A stretch of 36,442 bases of DNA from UBA7236 sp964638865 (GTDB lineage Bacteria > Bacteroidota > Bacteroidia > Chitinophagales > BACL12), in the NCBI GenBank assembly GCA_964638865.1, contig CAZXBG010000016.1, positions 1 to 36,442 of the forward strand, read 5' to 3'. How positions within the stretch are numbered: position 1 is the first letter of the stretch; every line of letters starts with the position of its first letter. Below are positions 8,119 through 17,455 of this stretch, one piece after another. The position numbers were made by a program, and so were the translations under genes. The notes under the pieces were generated by a model. The model saw nothing but the letters and a program-made list of their open reading frames with translations. It was not told the origin of the DNA and made no database searches.

Positions 8119-8324
8119 TGGGATGTTTGTTTTATGACATACATTTTTTTATTTGTGTACTTGCGTGACGGCAGTAAGCTTCGTGGCTATTTTTTTCACA
8201 TATTTAATGCGATGGGTTAATTTTCACATAACGAGGTAAGCGTATTAAAAAGGAAATCTTATGCTACAACAAAAAATCAATTTGTTGTCATCTTTCAATA
8301 AAAAATGTAATCTGAGGTATCTTC

Positions 8325-9071
8325 TTATCCCTTCGCAGCCACTTCCTTTTTCGCCTTTATAATATCCCTGTCGATATTCTCCTGAAAAATAGGAACAAGA
8401 GTATCCAAATCAAGAGCACATAATCTGGCAAGTGGATTCTTTAAGGCATAAACACAACCGCAATCGATATCAATTGCCGGGTATTTCATTTCTTTGATAT
8501 CCTGCTCTATGGTTTGATAGTTTCTGGTCGCATGTCCGTGGATGATGATCTTATTATTGATTTTTTCCGGTTTAATATCATCGTAATAATTTCGGATCCA
8601 GAACATATTTTGTGTGTCCTTATAAATGTCCTCCTCTTTGAAGTTAAATCCGGCATGAACGAGAATGTATTTATCCAGTTCAACATGCGTTTTAAGGTTG
8701 CGCAAGAAAGTATCGTATTTTTTGTCCAAGCCCTTCAAATCATCAATCCGTTTGTATCCAAAATTCGCAAATGTAGTGGTTCCTCCATTTTTCATCCAAT
8801 TCTGATATCTCCTCCAATCCCAGCAATAGGGAATAGTTTCATCCACTGCCTGCAGGAAAAGCCATTCATGGTTACCCATTAAAACGGTGATATTATATCC
8901 ATCTTCTTGCATCTGCATCACAAGGTCAATAACTCCTTTCCCATTAGGCCCGCGGTCGATCAGATCGCCTAAAAGATACAATTCGTCTTCCTTTTTCAAT
9001 TCAAGCGTAGTAAGTAATGCCATAAAGGTGTTTAGGCAGCCATGTATATCTGATATTGCTATTCTTTTCAT
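8325..9071 (-). CDS. Calcineurin-like metallophosphoesterase (bacterial PPP-type Ser/Thr phosphatase / ApaH-like)
   Basis: A 248-residue cytoplasmic phosphatase of the PPP/ApaH-like metallophosphoesterase family. The dinuclear metal motifs are all present: DIHG (D8, H10), GDLIDRG (35-41), GNHE (N67, H68), and later HAGF and HGHAT histidines. The length suits PrpA/ApaH-like single-domain enzymes, which act on phosphoproteins or dinucleoside polyphosphates; the sequence does not discriminate. The start codon overlaps the beta-mannosidase stop codon (TAATG, one shared base), making it the last gene of the cutC-mannosidase operon. The functional link to glycan breakdown is not obvious. Confidence 0.9.
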   Translation of the reverse strand: MKRIAISDIHGCLNTFMALLTTLELKKEDELYLLGDLIDRGPNGKGVIDLVMQMQEDGYNITVLMGNHEWLFLQAVDETIPYCWDWRRYQNWMKNGGTTTFANFGYKRIDDLKGLDKKYDTFLRNLKTHVELDKYILVHAGFNFKEEDIYKDTQNMFWIRNYYDDIKPEKINNKIIIHGHATRNYQTIEQDIKEMKYPAIDIDCGCVYALKNPLARLCALDLDTLVPIFQENIDRDIIKAKKEVAAKG

Positions 9072-11596
9072 TATTGTTCTTTATAAAGCGTATTTAAACA
9101 TTTAATTTTTACTGTTCCCATCAACTCGTTCGGGAAAGTTTCCTGCAAAGATATTTCTTTTGGCTCATTAGGCAACAGGTCGAAGAAGTTTTCCGAAAGT
9201 TTGATTTCGCCGTTGTTGGTATACAGATAGACATTTTTCGCGTAAACATTTGAGGTAATTGTAAGAATCAATGAAAAAGGGTCGAGAGTTTTTTTAAATA
9301 GAGGCGCTTCTAAGACCAGATTTTTCGGAGAAACAAAATTGTAAAAAGTTTCAGCAGCTATTTCCTTCCCCTGTTTCAAGCAGACATATAACACCATTTT
9401 TTCAGGAAGTGCATCCTGTATAATATCCTGAACTGGAACGGAAGAAAATAATACAGAGGACAAAGGCATTAAATCTACCGGAATGGTCTCCTTTCCTATT
9501 ATAGTGCCATCTGTTTGCATCAGGATGGATTGGAGCTCGGCGGATATTTCCTCCGTATAGTCATTAACGAGATATGTTTTGATCGAATCATTTTCGTTTA
9601 CCACACTTATCATTAATGGTTTATACTTTTCTTTAACCGTATAATAACTCGCTTTTCTATTGCCATAATAATCGATAGTGCTCCAACTTGTAACCGGCCA
9701 ACAATCGTTTAGCTGCCAGAATAAGGTGCCCATACAATAAGGCTTATTTCTTCTGTGTGCTTCAATAGCTATTTGCATTCCTTTTGCCTGTAATAATTGT
9801 GATACATAGATATAATCTTCAAATTTTTCCGGAATGATATAATCACGCGACATATATTCTGCAATTGTTTCATAACCGACCGGGTGTTTTTGATGATTTT
9901 TTACGGATACGGAATTGATATTTAATTCATTTTCGGGAATAAATTGTTTGAACGAATTATAAACAGGCATTCCCTGAAATCCATACTCGCTCATGAACCT
10001 TGGAATTTTATTGTTATACATTTCGAACGGTTCTTTTCCCCACCAAACTCCCCAATAATGACAATCGCCTTCCAATAAACTTTCTGCCCGACCCCAGCCA
10101 TGAGTAGGAGAGGAGGGGTGATAATTTTTAACGTTTTCATAACGGGTTTCATTTGGAATTGTTCCGGTAAATAATTCCAGATTTTCCATCCATATTTTTT
10201 GTGAATCACTTGCTGAATATCCAAATTGATTTTGCCAACCCCAATTATTCCAACCTTCAAAATTTTCGTTATTGCCACACCATAATGCAATGGAACCGGT
10301 TTTGTTAATTCTTCGTGTTTGCCCACGAATTTCATTTACATAGGAATTAATATTTTCATGAAAAGGGTACATCGCGCAAGCAAACATGTAATCCTGCCAA
10401 ACTAATATTCCCAGTGAATCACATAGGGCATAAAAATAGTCAGGTTCATAAATTCCTCCTCCCCAAACACGAATCATATTCATGTTCATGTCTTTTGCTT
10501 CCTGCAATATTTTCTGATAATCTTCTTTTTGGAGAGAAGATGGGAAACTACTTAGAGGAATATAATTTGCACCTTTAATAAATATTGCTTCCCCATTTAA
10601 TTCGAAGGTAAAGGTTTTTCCATTTTGATCAGCAATCTGCTTTAATGTTATATTTCGAATTGGAAAGGTGACCTCTGTAGTTTCAATAATCTTTTTATTT
10701 TTTACAATTCTTACCTCAATTGTATAGCGTGGCTGCTGCCCCGAACCATTGCACCACCAGAGTTGCGGGTCTTCTATTACAAATTTAATTAAACAACTCT
10801 CCCCAAAACATTCCTGACTAAGTGGATTTATTTGCTTCCCATCATTTTTATTAATTAGTATTATTGCGTATTTGTCAATTTCAGTATAACCAAATGAGGT
10901 AATTAATTTTAAATCTATAACAACAGCATTATTTATAACTTTTCCGTGTGCAACAATTGCAGTTTCAATATGCGTTTCGGAATTGACTGCACTTAATTTT
11001 ACAGGCTTCCAAATTCCGCAGGTCACAAGTCTGGGTCCCCAATCCCAACCATATTGATATTGCGCTTTACGGGTAAATACCCTTTCTTCACCCGGTAATT
11101 TTACCGGATAATTGTTCATCAATTCGTTTCCAACCCGCACTGCAGAATTAAATCTGATATATAAAGTATTCTCTCCCTTTTTTAAAAACCTATTGACATA
11201 TCTATTCCATTCAACAAACATATTATCAGCCTTAAACACTAAAGAATCATTTATATAAACATCGGCATAGGTGTCTAATCCTTCAAAGTTGATTTCAAGG
11301 ATTTCTTGTTTAATAAATGTCCTGTCAAGATAGAAAGTAGTTTTGTATTCCCAATCTTCACGCTCCACCCATTGCACGAGTTTTTCATTGTCACCATAAA
11401 ATGGATCCGGAATTATCTTATTTGCAAGAAGATCGGTATGCACACAGCCGGGAACAGTTGCCGGCATCCAACCTGTGGTATCTCCAACCTTGCGGAATAC
11501 CCAGTTAGAATTTAATTCAATTTCCAATGATTTTTGAGCGGAACTATTTGATATATTAAAAACGGAAACAAAAAGTATGCTAATTAATAATTTCAT
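9071..11596 (-). CDS. Beta-mannosidase, glycoside hydrolase family 2
   Basis: An exo-beta-mannosidase that removes beta-linked mannose from the non-reducing end, for example from Man-beta-1,4-GlcNAc or mannan oligosaccharides. It has 841 residues, the standard GH2 mannosidase size. A signal peptide ends near NSSAQ (residue 21), so it is periplasmic or exported. Order of domains: sugar-binding jelly roll (about 25-205), Ig-like domain, TIM barrel (about 320-620), then C-terminal Ig-like parts. The acid/base is E444 in GNNEN and the nucleophile E537 in MSEYGFQG. Other family motifs are WGGGIYEPDYFY and VWQDYMFACAMYP. The start overlaps the cutC stop (ATGA) and the end overlaps the phosphatase start. 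Confidence 0.95.
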   Translation of the reverse strand: MKLLISILFVSVFNISNSSAQKSLEIELNSNWVFRKVGDTTGWMPATVPGCVHTDLLANKIIPDPFYGDNEKLVQWVEREDWEYKTTFYLDRTFIKQEILEINFEGLDTYADVYINDSLVFKADNMFVEWNRYVNRFLKKGENTLYIRFNSAVRVGNELMNNYPVKLPGEERVFTRKAQYQYGWDWGPRLVTCGIWKPVKLSAVNSETHIETAIVAHGKVINNAVVIDLKLITSFGYTEIDKYAIILINKNDGKQINPLSQECFGESCLIKFVIEDPQLWWCNGSGQQPRYTIEVRIVKNKKIIETTEVTFPIRNITLKQIADQNGKTFTFELNGEAIFIKGANYIPLSSFPSSLQKEDYQKILQEAKDMNMNMIRVWGGGIYEPDYFYALCDSLGILVWQDYMFACAMYPFHENINSYVNEIRGQTRRINKTGSIALWCGNNENFEGWNNWGWQNQFGYSASDSQKIWMENLELFTGTIPNETRYENVKNYHPSSPTHGWGRAESLLEGDCHYWGVWWGKEPFEMYNNKIPRFMSEYGFQGMPVYNSFKQFIPENELNINSVSVKNHQKHPVGYETIAEYMSRDYIIPEKFEDYIYVSQLLQAKGMQIAIEAHRRNKPYCMGTLFWQLNDCWPVTSWSTIDYYGNRKASYYTVKEKYKPLMISVVNENDSIKTYLVNDYTEEISAELQSILMQTDGTIIGKETIPVDLMPLSSVLFSSVPVQDIIQDALPEKMVLYVCLKQGKEIAAETFYNFVSPKNLVLEAPLFKKTLDPFSLILTITSNVYAKNVYLYTNNGEIKLSENFFDLLPNEPKEISLQETFPNELMGTVKIKCLNTLYKEQ

Positions 11597-12330
11597 GTTG
11601 GAAATTGATTTGTAATAGCTTTTAATTTTTTTACTTCTTCTGCATCTGTTACAATCAACTTGCTGAAATCATAAATGCCTTCTGGGAAATGATGTGATTG
11701 GTTGTCATCTGGTTTTTCATACATTTTGGCAGAGCTGTGAATTTCTTTGCATCCTGTTTCCTTTATTAATTGTTTTGCATTTTCAGCAGTAATTCCTGCG
11801 CCCGGCAAAATATCTATTCTGTTTGCTGCAGCTTTAATTAATTGTTTTATTAATGTTGTTCCTTGTAAAACAGAAGCCTGTTGCCCCGACGTGAGTACCC
11901 TTTTAAATCCACAATGAATTGCTTCCTCCAAAGCGATAAATGCATCTTGAGTAAGATCAAATGCGCGCTGTAAAGTGCAATGCATGGGTGAGGATAATTC
12001 TACCAGTTGTTTATTTCTCGTTACATCTAAAGTGCCATCTTCATTTATAATTCCGAAAATTACATTCTTTACGCCAAGTTCTTTGTTATGTAGAATATCC
12101 ATTTTCATTACCTCAAATTCTGCATCAGAATAAATAAAATTTCCTCCGCGTGGTCTTATCATAACCACAACATCTTTTGGATCAATGTAGTTAAATGTTT
12201 CCATTATTGTTGCATGGGAAGGGGTAATACCACCCTCCAAGTAGGATGCACATAATTCCAATCGGTCTGCGCCTCCTTTTATCGCAGAGAGAACATCCTG
12301 AATGCTGAAAACGCAGATTTCTAATTTCAT
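11593..12330 (-). CDS. cutC: CutC family TIM-barrel protein (copper homeostasis by name)
   Basis: I start this gene at 12330 (MKLEICVFS), which matches the family N-terminus. An in-frame ATG 18 bases upstream would add MPLALP. The protein has 245 residues, the normal CutC length. The motifs GGADRLELC (residues 19-27) and MIRPRGGNFIY are diagnostic. CutC has a TIM-barrel fold; the role in copper tolerance is traditional but its biochemical activity is unsettled. It is the first gene of a three-gene operon with overlapping junctions, together with beta-mannosidase. That placement hints at a sugar-related role rather than a copper one. Confidence 0.93.
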   Translation of the reverse strand: MKLEICVFSIQDVLSAIKGGADRLELCASYLEGGITPSHATIMETFNYIDPKDVVVMIRPRGGNFIYSDAEFEVMKMDILHNKELGVKNVIFGIINEDGTLDVTRNKQLVELSSPMHCTLQRAFDLTQDAFIALEEAIHCGFKRVLTSGQQASVLQGTTLIKQLIKAAANRIDILPGAGITAENAKQLIKETGCKEIHSSAKMYEKPDDNQSHHFPEGIYDFSKLIVTDAEEVKKLKAITNQFPT

Positions 12331-12439
12331 AGGTAGTGCCAAGGGCAAAATTTTGATTGCTGAAATATTATAATTTTCGAAGGTAACTTATTATCTTTAA
12401 AATTCAAACAATAATTGTAATTTCATAATATGAAAAACA

Positions 12440-12447
12440 CAAAAATA
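12440..12447 (-). promoter_or_regulatory. Candidate -7 box for the cutC-mannosidase operon
   Basis: Read on the minus strand this is TATTTTTG, matching TAnnTTTG. A TTTG on the same strand at 12467-12464 lies 16 bases upstream, slightly short for the usual -33 spacing. The leader to the cutC ATG at 12330 would be about 100 bases. Inferred from sequence only. Confidence 0.35.
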
Positions 12448-12497
12448 GCCACCCTTCTACCTTCAAATTCATTAATCATTCTATAAAATAATTATAT

Positions 12498-13951
12498 ATG
12501 TATAGAATGTTAATTATATTGCTCGTTATTTTCGGATGTGCAAATAATGCGTATAATCAAAAATATGATGTTAATTGGGTTTTTGGTGATAGTGCAGGTT
12601 TAAAATTTTTGGAGGATGGAGTAACTGCGCCGTTCAAACCTCAATTCAATCCTTTGAATCATCCGCATCTATATCTGATTCTGATGGTAATATTCTATTT
12701 TACTCAGATGCAATAACTGTGTGGAATTCAAATAATGAAGTAATGGAAAATGGTAATGAATTATTTTCTAGTATATTAAGTTACGAAGAAAATACGAGCT
12801 GTACACAAGGTTCACTTATATTACCAATTCCTGGAAAGACAAATGAATATTATGTATTTTCACTATCTCCCTTTAACTATGGCCCGGGTTTATCTTATGC
12901 AATTGTAGATATAAATTTAAATGGTGGTTTAGGGAAGGTGATTTCCAAATATAATATATTACTCGAAGGCAATTTAACTGAAAAAATGGTGGCAATAAAA
13001 CACGGAAATGGCAGGGACTGGTGGTTACTATTACATGATTTGTTGACTGATAAATTCTATAAATTCTTGATTACACCTGATGGAATAATAGAGATGAATT
13101 TTCAAAATAACGGCAGTGTTTACAACTTTAATGCTTGGTCAAATATTTTTGGCCAATTATGTGTGTCAGAAGATGGAACGAAAATTTGCGCAGGCTCAGC
13201 AAACATTGTTGATTTATTTGATTTTGACAGGTGCAGTGGTGAATTGATTAATTGGGTTCCCTTCAATCCTCCATTAATTGAAGATTATTTGACCTACGCT
13301 GCATGTTTTTTAGAAACAAATAATTTTTTATATTTAAATTTTGATTTAAAATTGCTTTATCAATTGAATGTTGATTCTGATAGTCCTGATTATGGATTTT
13401 GGCATTTAATTTATGAACTAGATAACACCGTTGAATACAGTCTTGGACAACTTCAATTTGGACCGGATAAAAAAATTTATGTCCCAATCTCTTATGTAAC
13501 AATGGAAGAAGTTTATAGTGGTTTTAATATGAATTTGTCAATTATCAATTCGCCTGATTTTGAAGGTTTATCTTGCAACTTTGATACAGCAACAATAAAT
13601 CTAGGTGCAACGCGATCATTTATCGGCCTCCCCAACATGCCAAATTACAATCTCGGTGTTCTTGTTGGCAGCGAATGTGATATAATAACATCCGCAATAA
13701 CTTACTCGGAAAAATTAAATACTTTCTCTATTTTTCCAAACCCTGTTACAAATGAAATTTTTATTAACTGCGAAAATTGCGGAGAGCAATTTTTTGATTT
13801 AACCATTCTAAATACTATTGGAGAACAAGTGTTATTCGAAAGAAATATTAATCAACCGATTGATATCTCCAAATTAAATCCGGGGGTGTATCATTTAAAT
13901 TTATATTCTAACGCTAATATAGTATTTACAGATAAATTAATCATTCTTTAA
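12498..13951 (+). pseudogene. T9SS-sorted beta-propeller-like protein with a one-base frameshift
   Basis: Two consecutive frames read as one protein. The first (12498-12716) gives a signal peptide (MYRMLIILLVIFGCANNA) and YDVNWVFGDSAGLKF. At 12664/12665 the reading shifts to the frame that continues ASISDSDGNILFYSDAITVW and runs to 13951. WxFG..AGL...ASISD.DGNILFYSD is the usual start of a family of secreted Bacteroidota proteins with propeller-like repeats. The break falls inside a proline codon (CC followed by GCA), so one missing base explains it. The second frame has only a GTG at 12719 and no plausible start of its own. The C-terminus (FSIFPNPV...NPGVYHLNLY...DKLIIL) is a type A T9SS sorting domain. 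Either a recent inactivation or a sequencing error. Confidence 0.8.
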
Positions 13952-14069
13952 GATAATTTTTTATGGGTAATGTGTCAATGGTCAGTATAGGAGGGGTAGG
14001 GGTTTGTAAAGTTTTTAAGGTTGAGGTTGATAATAAAGTTTTTGGGATGTAAAGTTTAAACATATACTG

Positions 14070-15053
14070 TCAATAGTAACTATCAGATTTAAACAACACA
14101 TTAGGAATATTATTCGAATAAACCGCATAATTAAAACCGGGCTGTAAACAATATCCTCCAAACTCGCCATTTTTATTTAATGCAATAAATCCGACCTGAA
14201 AATCTTTTGTTTTTTCTTTTCTGATCTTTACCATTCTTTCTACGGCAGCTTTGCAGGCTTCGTAGGGAGATTTACCGTTGCGCATAAATTCTACTACCAA
14301 ATGTGTTCCTGCAATTCGAATTACTTCTTCACCAGTTCCGGTTGCAGTGGCTGCTCCAATTTCATTATCTACATATAATCCTGCGCCAATTATAGGGGAA
14401 TCGCCAACACGGCCGTGTACTTTATAACTCAATCCACTTGTTGTGCATGCTCCTGATAAATTTCCATTGCTGTCCATCGCTATCATACCAATAGTATCGT
14501 GATTTTCAATATTAATAATTGGTTTATACTGCGCAGTTTTTAGCCACTCTTTATATGCTTTAACAGATTGAGGATTTGTATAATCATCTAACGTAAATCC
14601 ATTTTCTAAAGCAAATTTTTGAGCTCCTGCACCTACCAACATAATATGCGGAGTTTTTTCCATCACCTTTCTGGCAACAGAGATCGGATTTTTTATTTTT
14701 TCTAAAAAGGCTACAGATCCACAATTATAATTTTCATCCATGATGCAGGCATCTAAAGTTGTATGTCCTTCTCTATCGGGCAAACCCGCTAATCCCACTG
14801 ATGTGGAATGCAGATCATTTTCTGCAACTTTTACTCCTGCTTCAACAGCATCCAATGCCCTTCCTTTATTATTTAAAATTGTCCATGCATCTTTATTTGC
14901 TTCCATTCCAAAATCCCAGGTAGAAAGCACAATGGGTTTATTAAATCCGATATTTTCTGTTAATTTATTTCCGAATACTTTTTGATTGGAGAGTAATGCT
15001 GTTCCAAGTGTAACGGGAATTGCCGTTTTAATAAATTTTCTTCTGGTGGTCAT
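14070..15053 (-). CDS. Glycosylasparaginase (N4-(beta-N-acetylglucosaminyl)-L-asparaginase)
   Basis: An N-terminal nucleophile hydrolase that splits the GlcNAc-Asn bond, the last step in breakdown of N-linked glycopeptides. The 327-residue precursor is autocleaved before T187 in the NHDTIGM segment. RVGDSP (215-220) and TGTGE (238-242) are the expected substrate-binding elements. The N-terminus TTRRKFIKTA followed by a hydrophobic stretch looks like a twin-arginine signal, so export to the periplasm is likely. It lies 21 bases downstream of the GH20 hexosaminidase, in one operon. This partner releases the GlcNAc residues that precede the asparaginase step. Plant-type isoaspartyl peptidases share the fold, but the spacing of motifs favours glycosylasparaginase. 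Confidence 0.9.
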   Translation of the reverse strand: MTTRRKFIKTAIPVTLGTALLSNQKVFGNKLTENIGFNKPIVLSTWDFGMEANKDAWTILNNKGRALDAVEAGVKVAENDLHSTSVGLAGLPDREGHTTLDACIMDENYNCGSVAFLEKIKNPISVARKVMEKTPHIMLVGAGAQKFALENGFTLDDYTNPQSVKAYKEWLKTAQYKPIINIENHDTIGMIAMDSNGNLSGACTTSGLSYKVHGRVGDSPIIGAGLYVDNEIGAATATGTGEEVIRIAGTHLVVEFMRNGKSPYEACKAAVERMVKIRKEKTKDFQVGFIALNKNGEFGGYCLQPGFNYAVYSNNIPNVLFKSDSYY

Positions 15054-15074
15054 AGTAATAATTTTATCAATATT

Positions 15075-17351
15075 TTATTCAATCGAAATTTCATCAACAA
15101 ATAACCAAGGTAAAGATCCAGCGCCGGGATTTCCTTCTGGTATTTTTCCGAAATTTTCAGCAATAACACGCACGTATCTTGTTGCTGATTTTTTAAAATA
15201 GATCGTGTTCTCTGTTCTCATGGAATTATTGGTGTCAAAATCTATTTTTCCAACGGACTTGAATTTTTTTCCGTCTTCAGAAATTAAAACCTCCAATGTT
15301 TTTGGCGGATATATCCAGCTTAATTTATCCGTTAAAAATCCGGCGGTTACCATAGATATTGAATCCTTATTATCCAGATCAATTGTTGCTTCCAGATTTT
15401 TTCCACTAAATCCTAACCAATCTTTTGCCGACCAACCGTTAGTTGTATTAGCTTTAATACCATTCACTAAAGTAAAGGGTCCGTCAGCGGAATATTTTTT
15501 GGATGGCTGTACGGCAAGCGTAATTTTAGTACTGGTTGCCTTTGAAATAAATAATTCAATTTTTGTTAAAGGTGCTTCTCCGGATGGTAATTCTAGGTAA
15601 GCTTCAAATTTTGGTGAAATATTATTTACCACAATTGGAGCAGTGTATTCCATTAAATCAAATGTATAATCTTCGGGAAGATATTTTCTCAGCATTGTTT
15701 TCCCTAAACTGATATTGGAGGATAAAATAAGCAGTAAGGCGCCATCATCTCGCATCGAGGTTTTATATTCTACTTTATAAATAGATTTAGAATAATTACA
15801 ATTTATTTTTGACAACAGATCAAAATGAATCAATAATCGTTTTAGAAATTCATCATAATTTTTATTTTCTTTTTGACTCCAGAGCACTTCACTAAGTGCA
15901 AGTAGCCGGGGCATCAGCATATATTCCACTTGTTCAGGGGTGGAAATATATTCGGTCCATAAATTGGCCTGTGCGCCAAGAATATATTTTTGTTGTTCAG
16001 TTGTTAAAACCGAAGGAATAGGTTCATAATGATAAACATCAAATAGGGGAGTATATCCTCCAATCGCAACAGGCTCCGTTGTAGGATCGCTTTGATAATG
16101 ATCAAAATAACAATGATCACCGGGAGTCATAATAGCAAAATGTTTTTGTTGCGCTGCGGTAATTCCACCATCTTCACTACGCCAACTCATAATAGTTGCA
16201 TTTGGTGCAATTCCCCCCTCCAAAATTTCGTCCCATCCAATGATCTTTTTTCCTTTGCTGTTCACGAATCTTTCAATGCGTCGGATAAAATAACTTTGTA
16301 ATCCGTTTTCATTTACCAGGTTACTATCCACAATTAATTTCTGACAAAAGGCGGAATTTTCCCAACGTGTTTTTTCCACTTCATCTCCTCCAATATGAAT
16401 ATATTCACTTGGAAATAATGCCATTACTTCTGTTAAAATATTTTCTAAAAAAGTAAAAGTTTCTTCCTTCGGACAAAATATATCCGGAAATCCACCCCAA
16501 CCTTTAGCAACGGATAAGTTAGTATCAATACAACCATATTCCGGATATGCAGCGAGTGCGGCGACACAATGTCCCGGCATTTCTATCTCCGGAATTATGG
16601 TAATATTTCTCGCCGCAGCATATTTAACGATAAGTTTTATTTCGGCTTGCGTATAAAATCCACCATATCGAATATCGTCATATTTTTGATCGCGGTAATG
16701 TCCTACCATACTTCCATTGCGCCAGGCGCCAACTTCCGTTAATTTTGGATATTGTTTTATTTCAATGCGCCATCCCTGATCATCGGTTAAATGCCAATGA
16801 AAGGTATTTAATTTATATAGGGCGAGATAGTCAATATACTTTTTTACAAAATCCACAGAAAAAAAATGTCTGGAGCAATCTAAATGCATTCCTCGGTAAC
16901 CGAATCTCGGATAATCAATAATTTCCATGCAAGGTACCTGATAAGTTTTAGCGGATGGATTTTCTATTAATTGCAACAAGCTCATCAAACCATAAAAAAC
17001 ACCACCTTTATTTTTTCCGGTGATGGAAATAGCATTTTGGGAGATCTTTAATATATATCCTCCATCCGGCAATTGCAAAGTAGAATCATATTGTAAAATT
17101 ATTCCGCTGAGCTCGCCTATCTGTTTAGTGGCAGTTTTAATTGGTAAATTGTAATAATCAATAAAAAGATCTTTTGCAGCATAGGCGTCAGTATAAGATT
17201 TAAAGTCGTTGGCCTGAAAATAAGAGGTGGGCGAAAAAGTGTAGTAACCGGGAAAGGCAGTGGAGGAAACAGGTTCTGGAATTATGGATCTGTTTTGTGC
17301 TAAGGAAATTTGAAAACTTACTATAATCAGTATTCCTGTTAATATTTTCAT
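15075..17351 (-). CDS. Beta-N-acetylhexosaminidase, GH20, with C-terminal F5/8-like domain
   Basis: Exo-hexosaminidase releasing terminal GlcNAc/GalNAc, for example from chitobiose cores. It has 758 residues with a signal peptide (to about LAQ, residue 19). Order of domains: GH20b N-terminal domain (about 22-145), GH20 TIM barrel (about 148-500) and a C-terminal region. The catalytic pair D323-E324 lies in IHIGGDEVEKTRW. HWHLTDDQGWRIEI (185-198) and FRGMHLD-like YRGMHLDCSRHFF are family motifs. The last 130 residues (GWSAKDWLGFSGK... to VDEISIE) resemble a discoidin/F5-8 carbohydrate-binding domain. It is the first gene of the operon with glycosylasparaginase. Confidence 0.94.
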   Translation of the reverse strand: MKILTGILIIVSFQISLAQNRSIIPEPVSSTAFPGYYTFSPTSYFQANDFKSYTDAYAAKDLFIDYYNLPIKTATKQIGELSGIILQYDSTLQLPDGGYILKISQNAISITGKNKGGVFYGLMSLLQLIENPSAKTYQVPCMEIIDYPRFGYRGMHLDCSRHFFSVDFVKKYIDYLALYKLNTFHWHLTDDQGWRIEIKQYPKLTEVGAWRNGSMVGHYRDQKYDDIRYGGFYTQAEIKLIVKYAAARNITIIPEIEMPGHCVAALAAYPEYGCIDTNLSVAKGWGGFPDIFCPKEETFTFLENILTEVMALFPSEYIHIGGDEVEKTRWENSAFCQKLIVDSNLVNENGLQSYFIRRIERFVNSKGKKIIGWDEILEGGIAPNATIMSWRSEDGGITAAQQKHFAIMTPGDHCYFDHYQSDPTTEPVAIGGYTPLFDVYHYEPIPSVLTTEQQKYILGAQANLWTEYISTPEQVEYMLMPRLLALSEVLWSQKENKNYDEFLKRLLIHFDLLSKINCNYSKSIYKVEYKTSMRDDGALLLILSSNISLGKTMLRKYLPEDYTFDLMEYTAPIVVNNISPKFEAYLELPSGEAPLTKIELFISKATSTKITLAVQPSKKYSADGPFTLVNGIKANTTNGWSAKDWLGFSGKNLEATIDLDNKDSISMVTAGFLTDKLSWIYPPKTLEVLISEDGKKFKSVGKIDFDTNNSMRTENTIYFKKSATRYVRVIAENFGKIPEGNPGAGSLPWLFVDEISIE

Positions 17352-17455
17352 GGTGTGAAATTAGTGAAGTGCAAGGGAAGCACCAATTCCAATAAAGTGC
17401 AGATCTTTCTTTTAAAAAGAAGGAATTCTAGTGATAGAAAAAGAAGATGTAATTC

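Larger units (their letters stand above)
7892..8324. other. Gene-free stretch, 433 bases, dominated by dispersed repeats
   Basis: This stretch lies between convergent genes. It holds an imperfect hairpin (7960-7991), three copies of a GAACAGCCGAAAG unit (7996-8118), and AGCCACGA at 8036-8043 and 8087-8094 with its inverted copy TCGTGGCT at 8181-8188. Nothing here looks coding. No strong terminator with a T-run was found. Confidence 0.6.

Noticed and set aside
8514..8882. Plus-strand 122-codon frame opposite the metallophosphoesterase
   Set aside because: Antisense shadow of a clear phosphatase gene with all metal-binding motifs intact.
12719..13951. Treating the 410-codon frame as a separate gene starting at GTG 12719
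   Set aside because: The true N-terminal half of the conserved family start lies upstream in another frame, and the sequence just before 12719 continues the same family motif in this frame.
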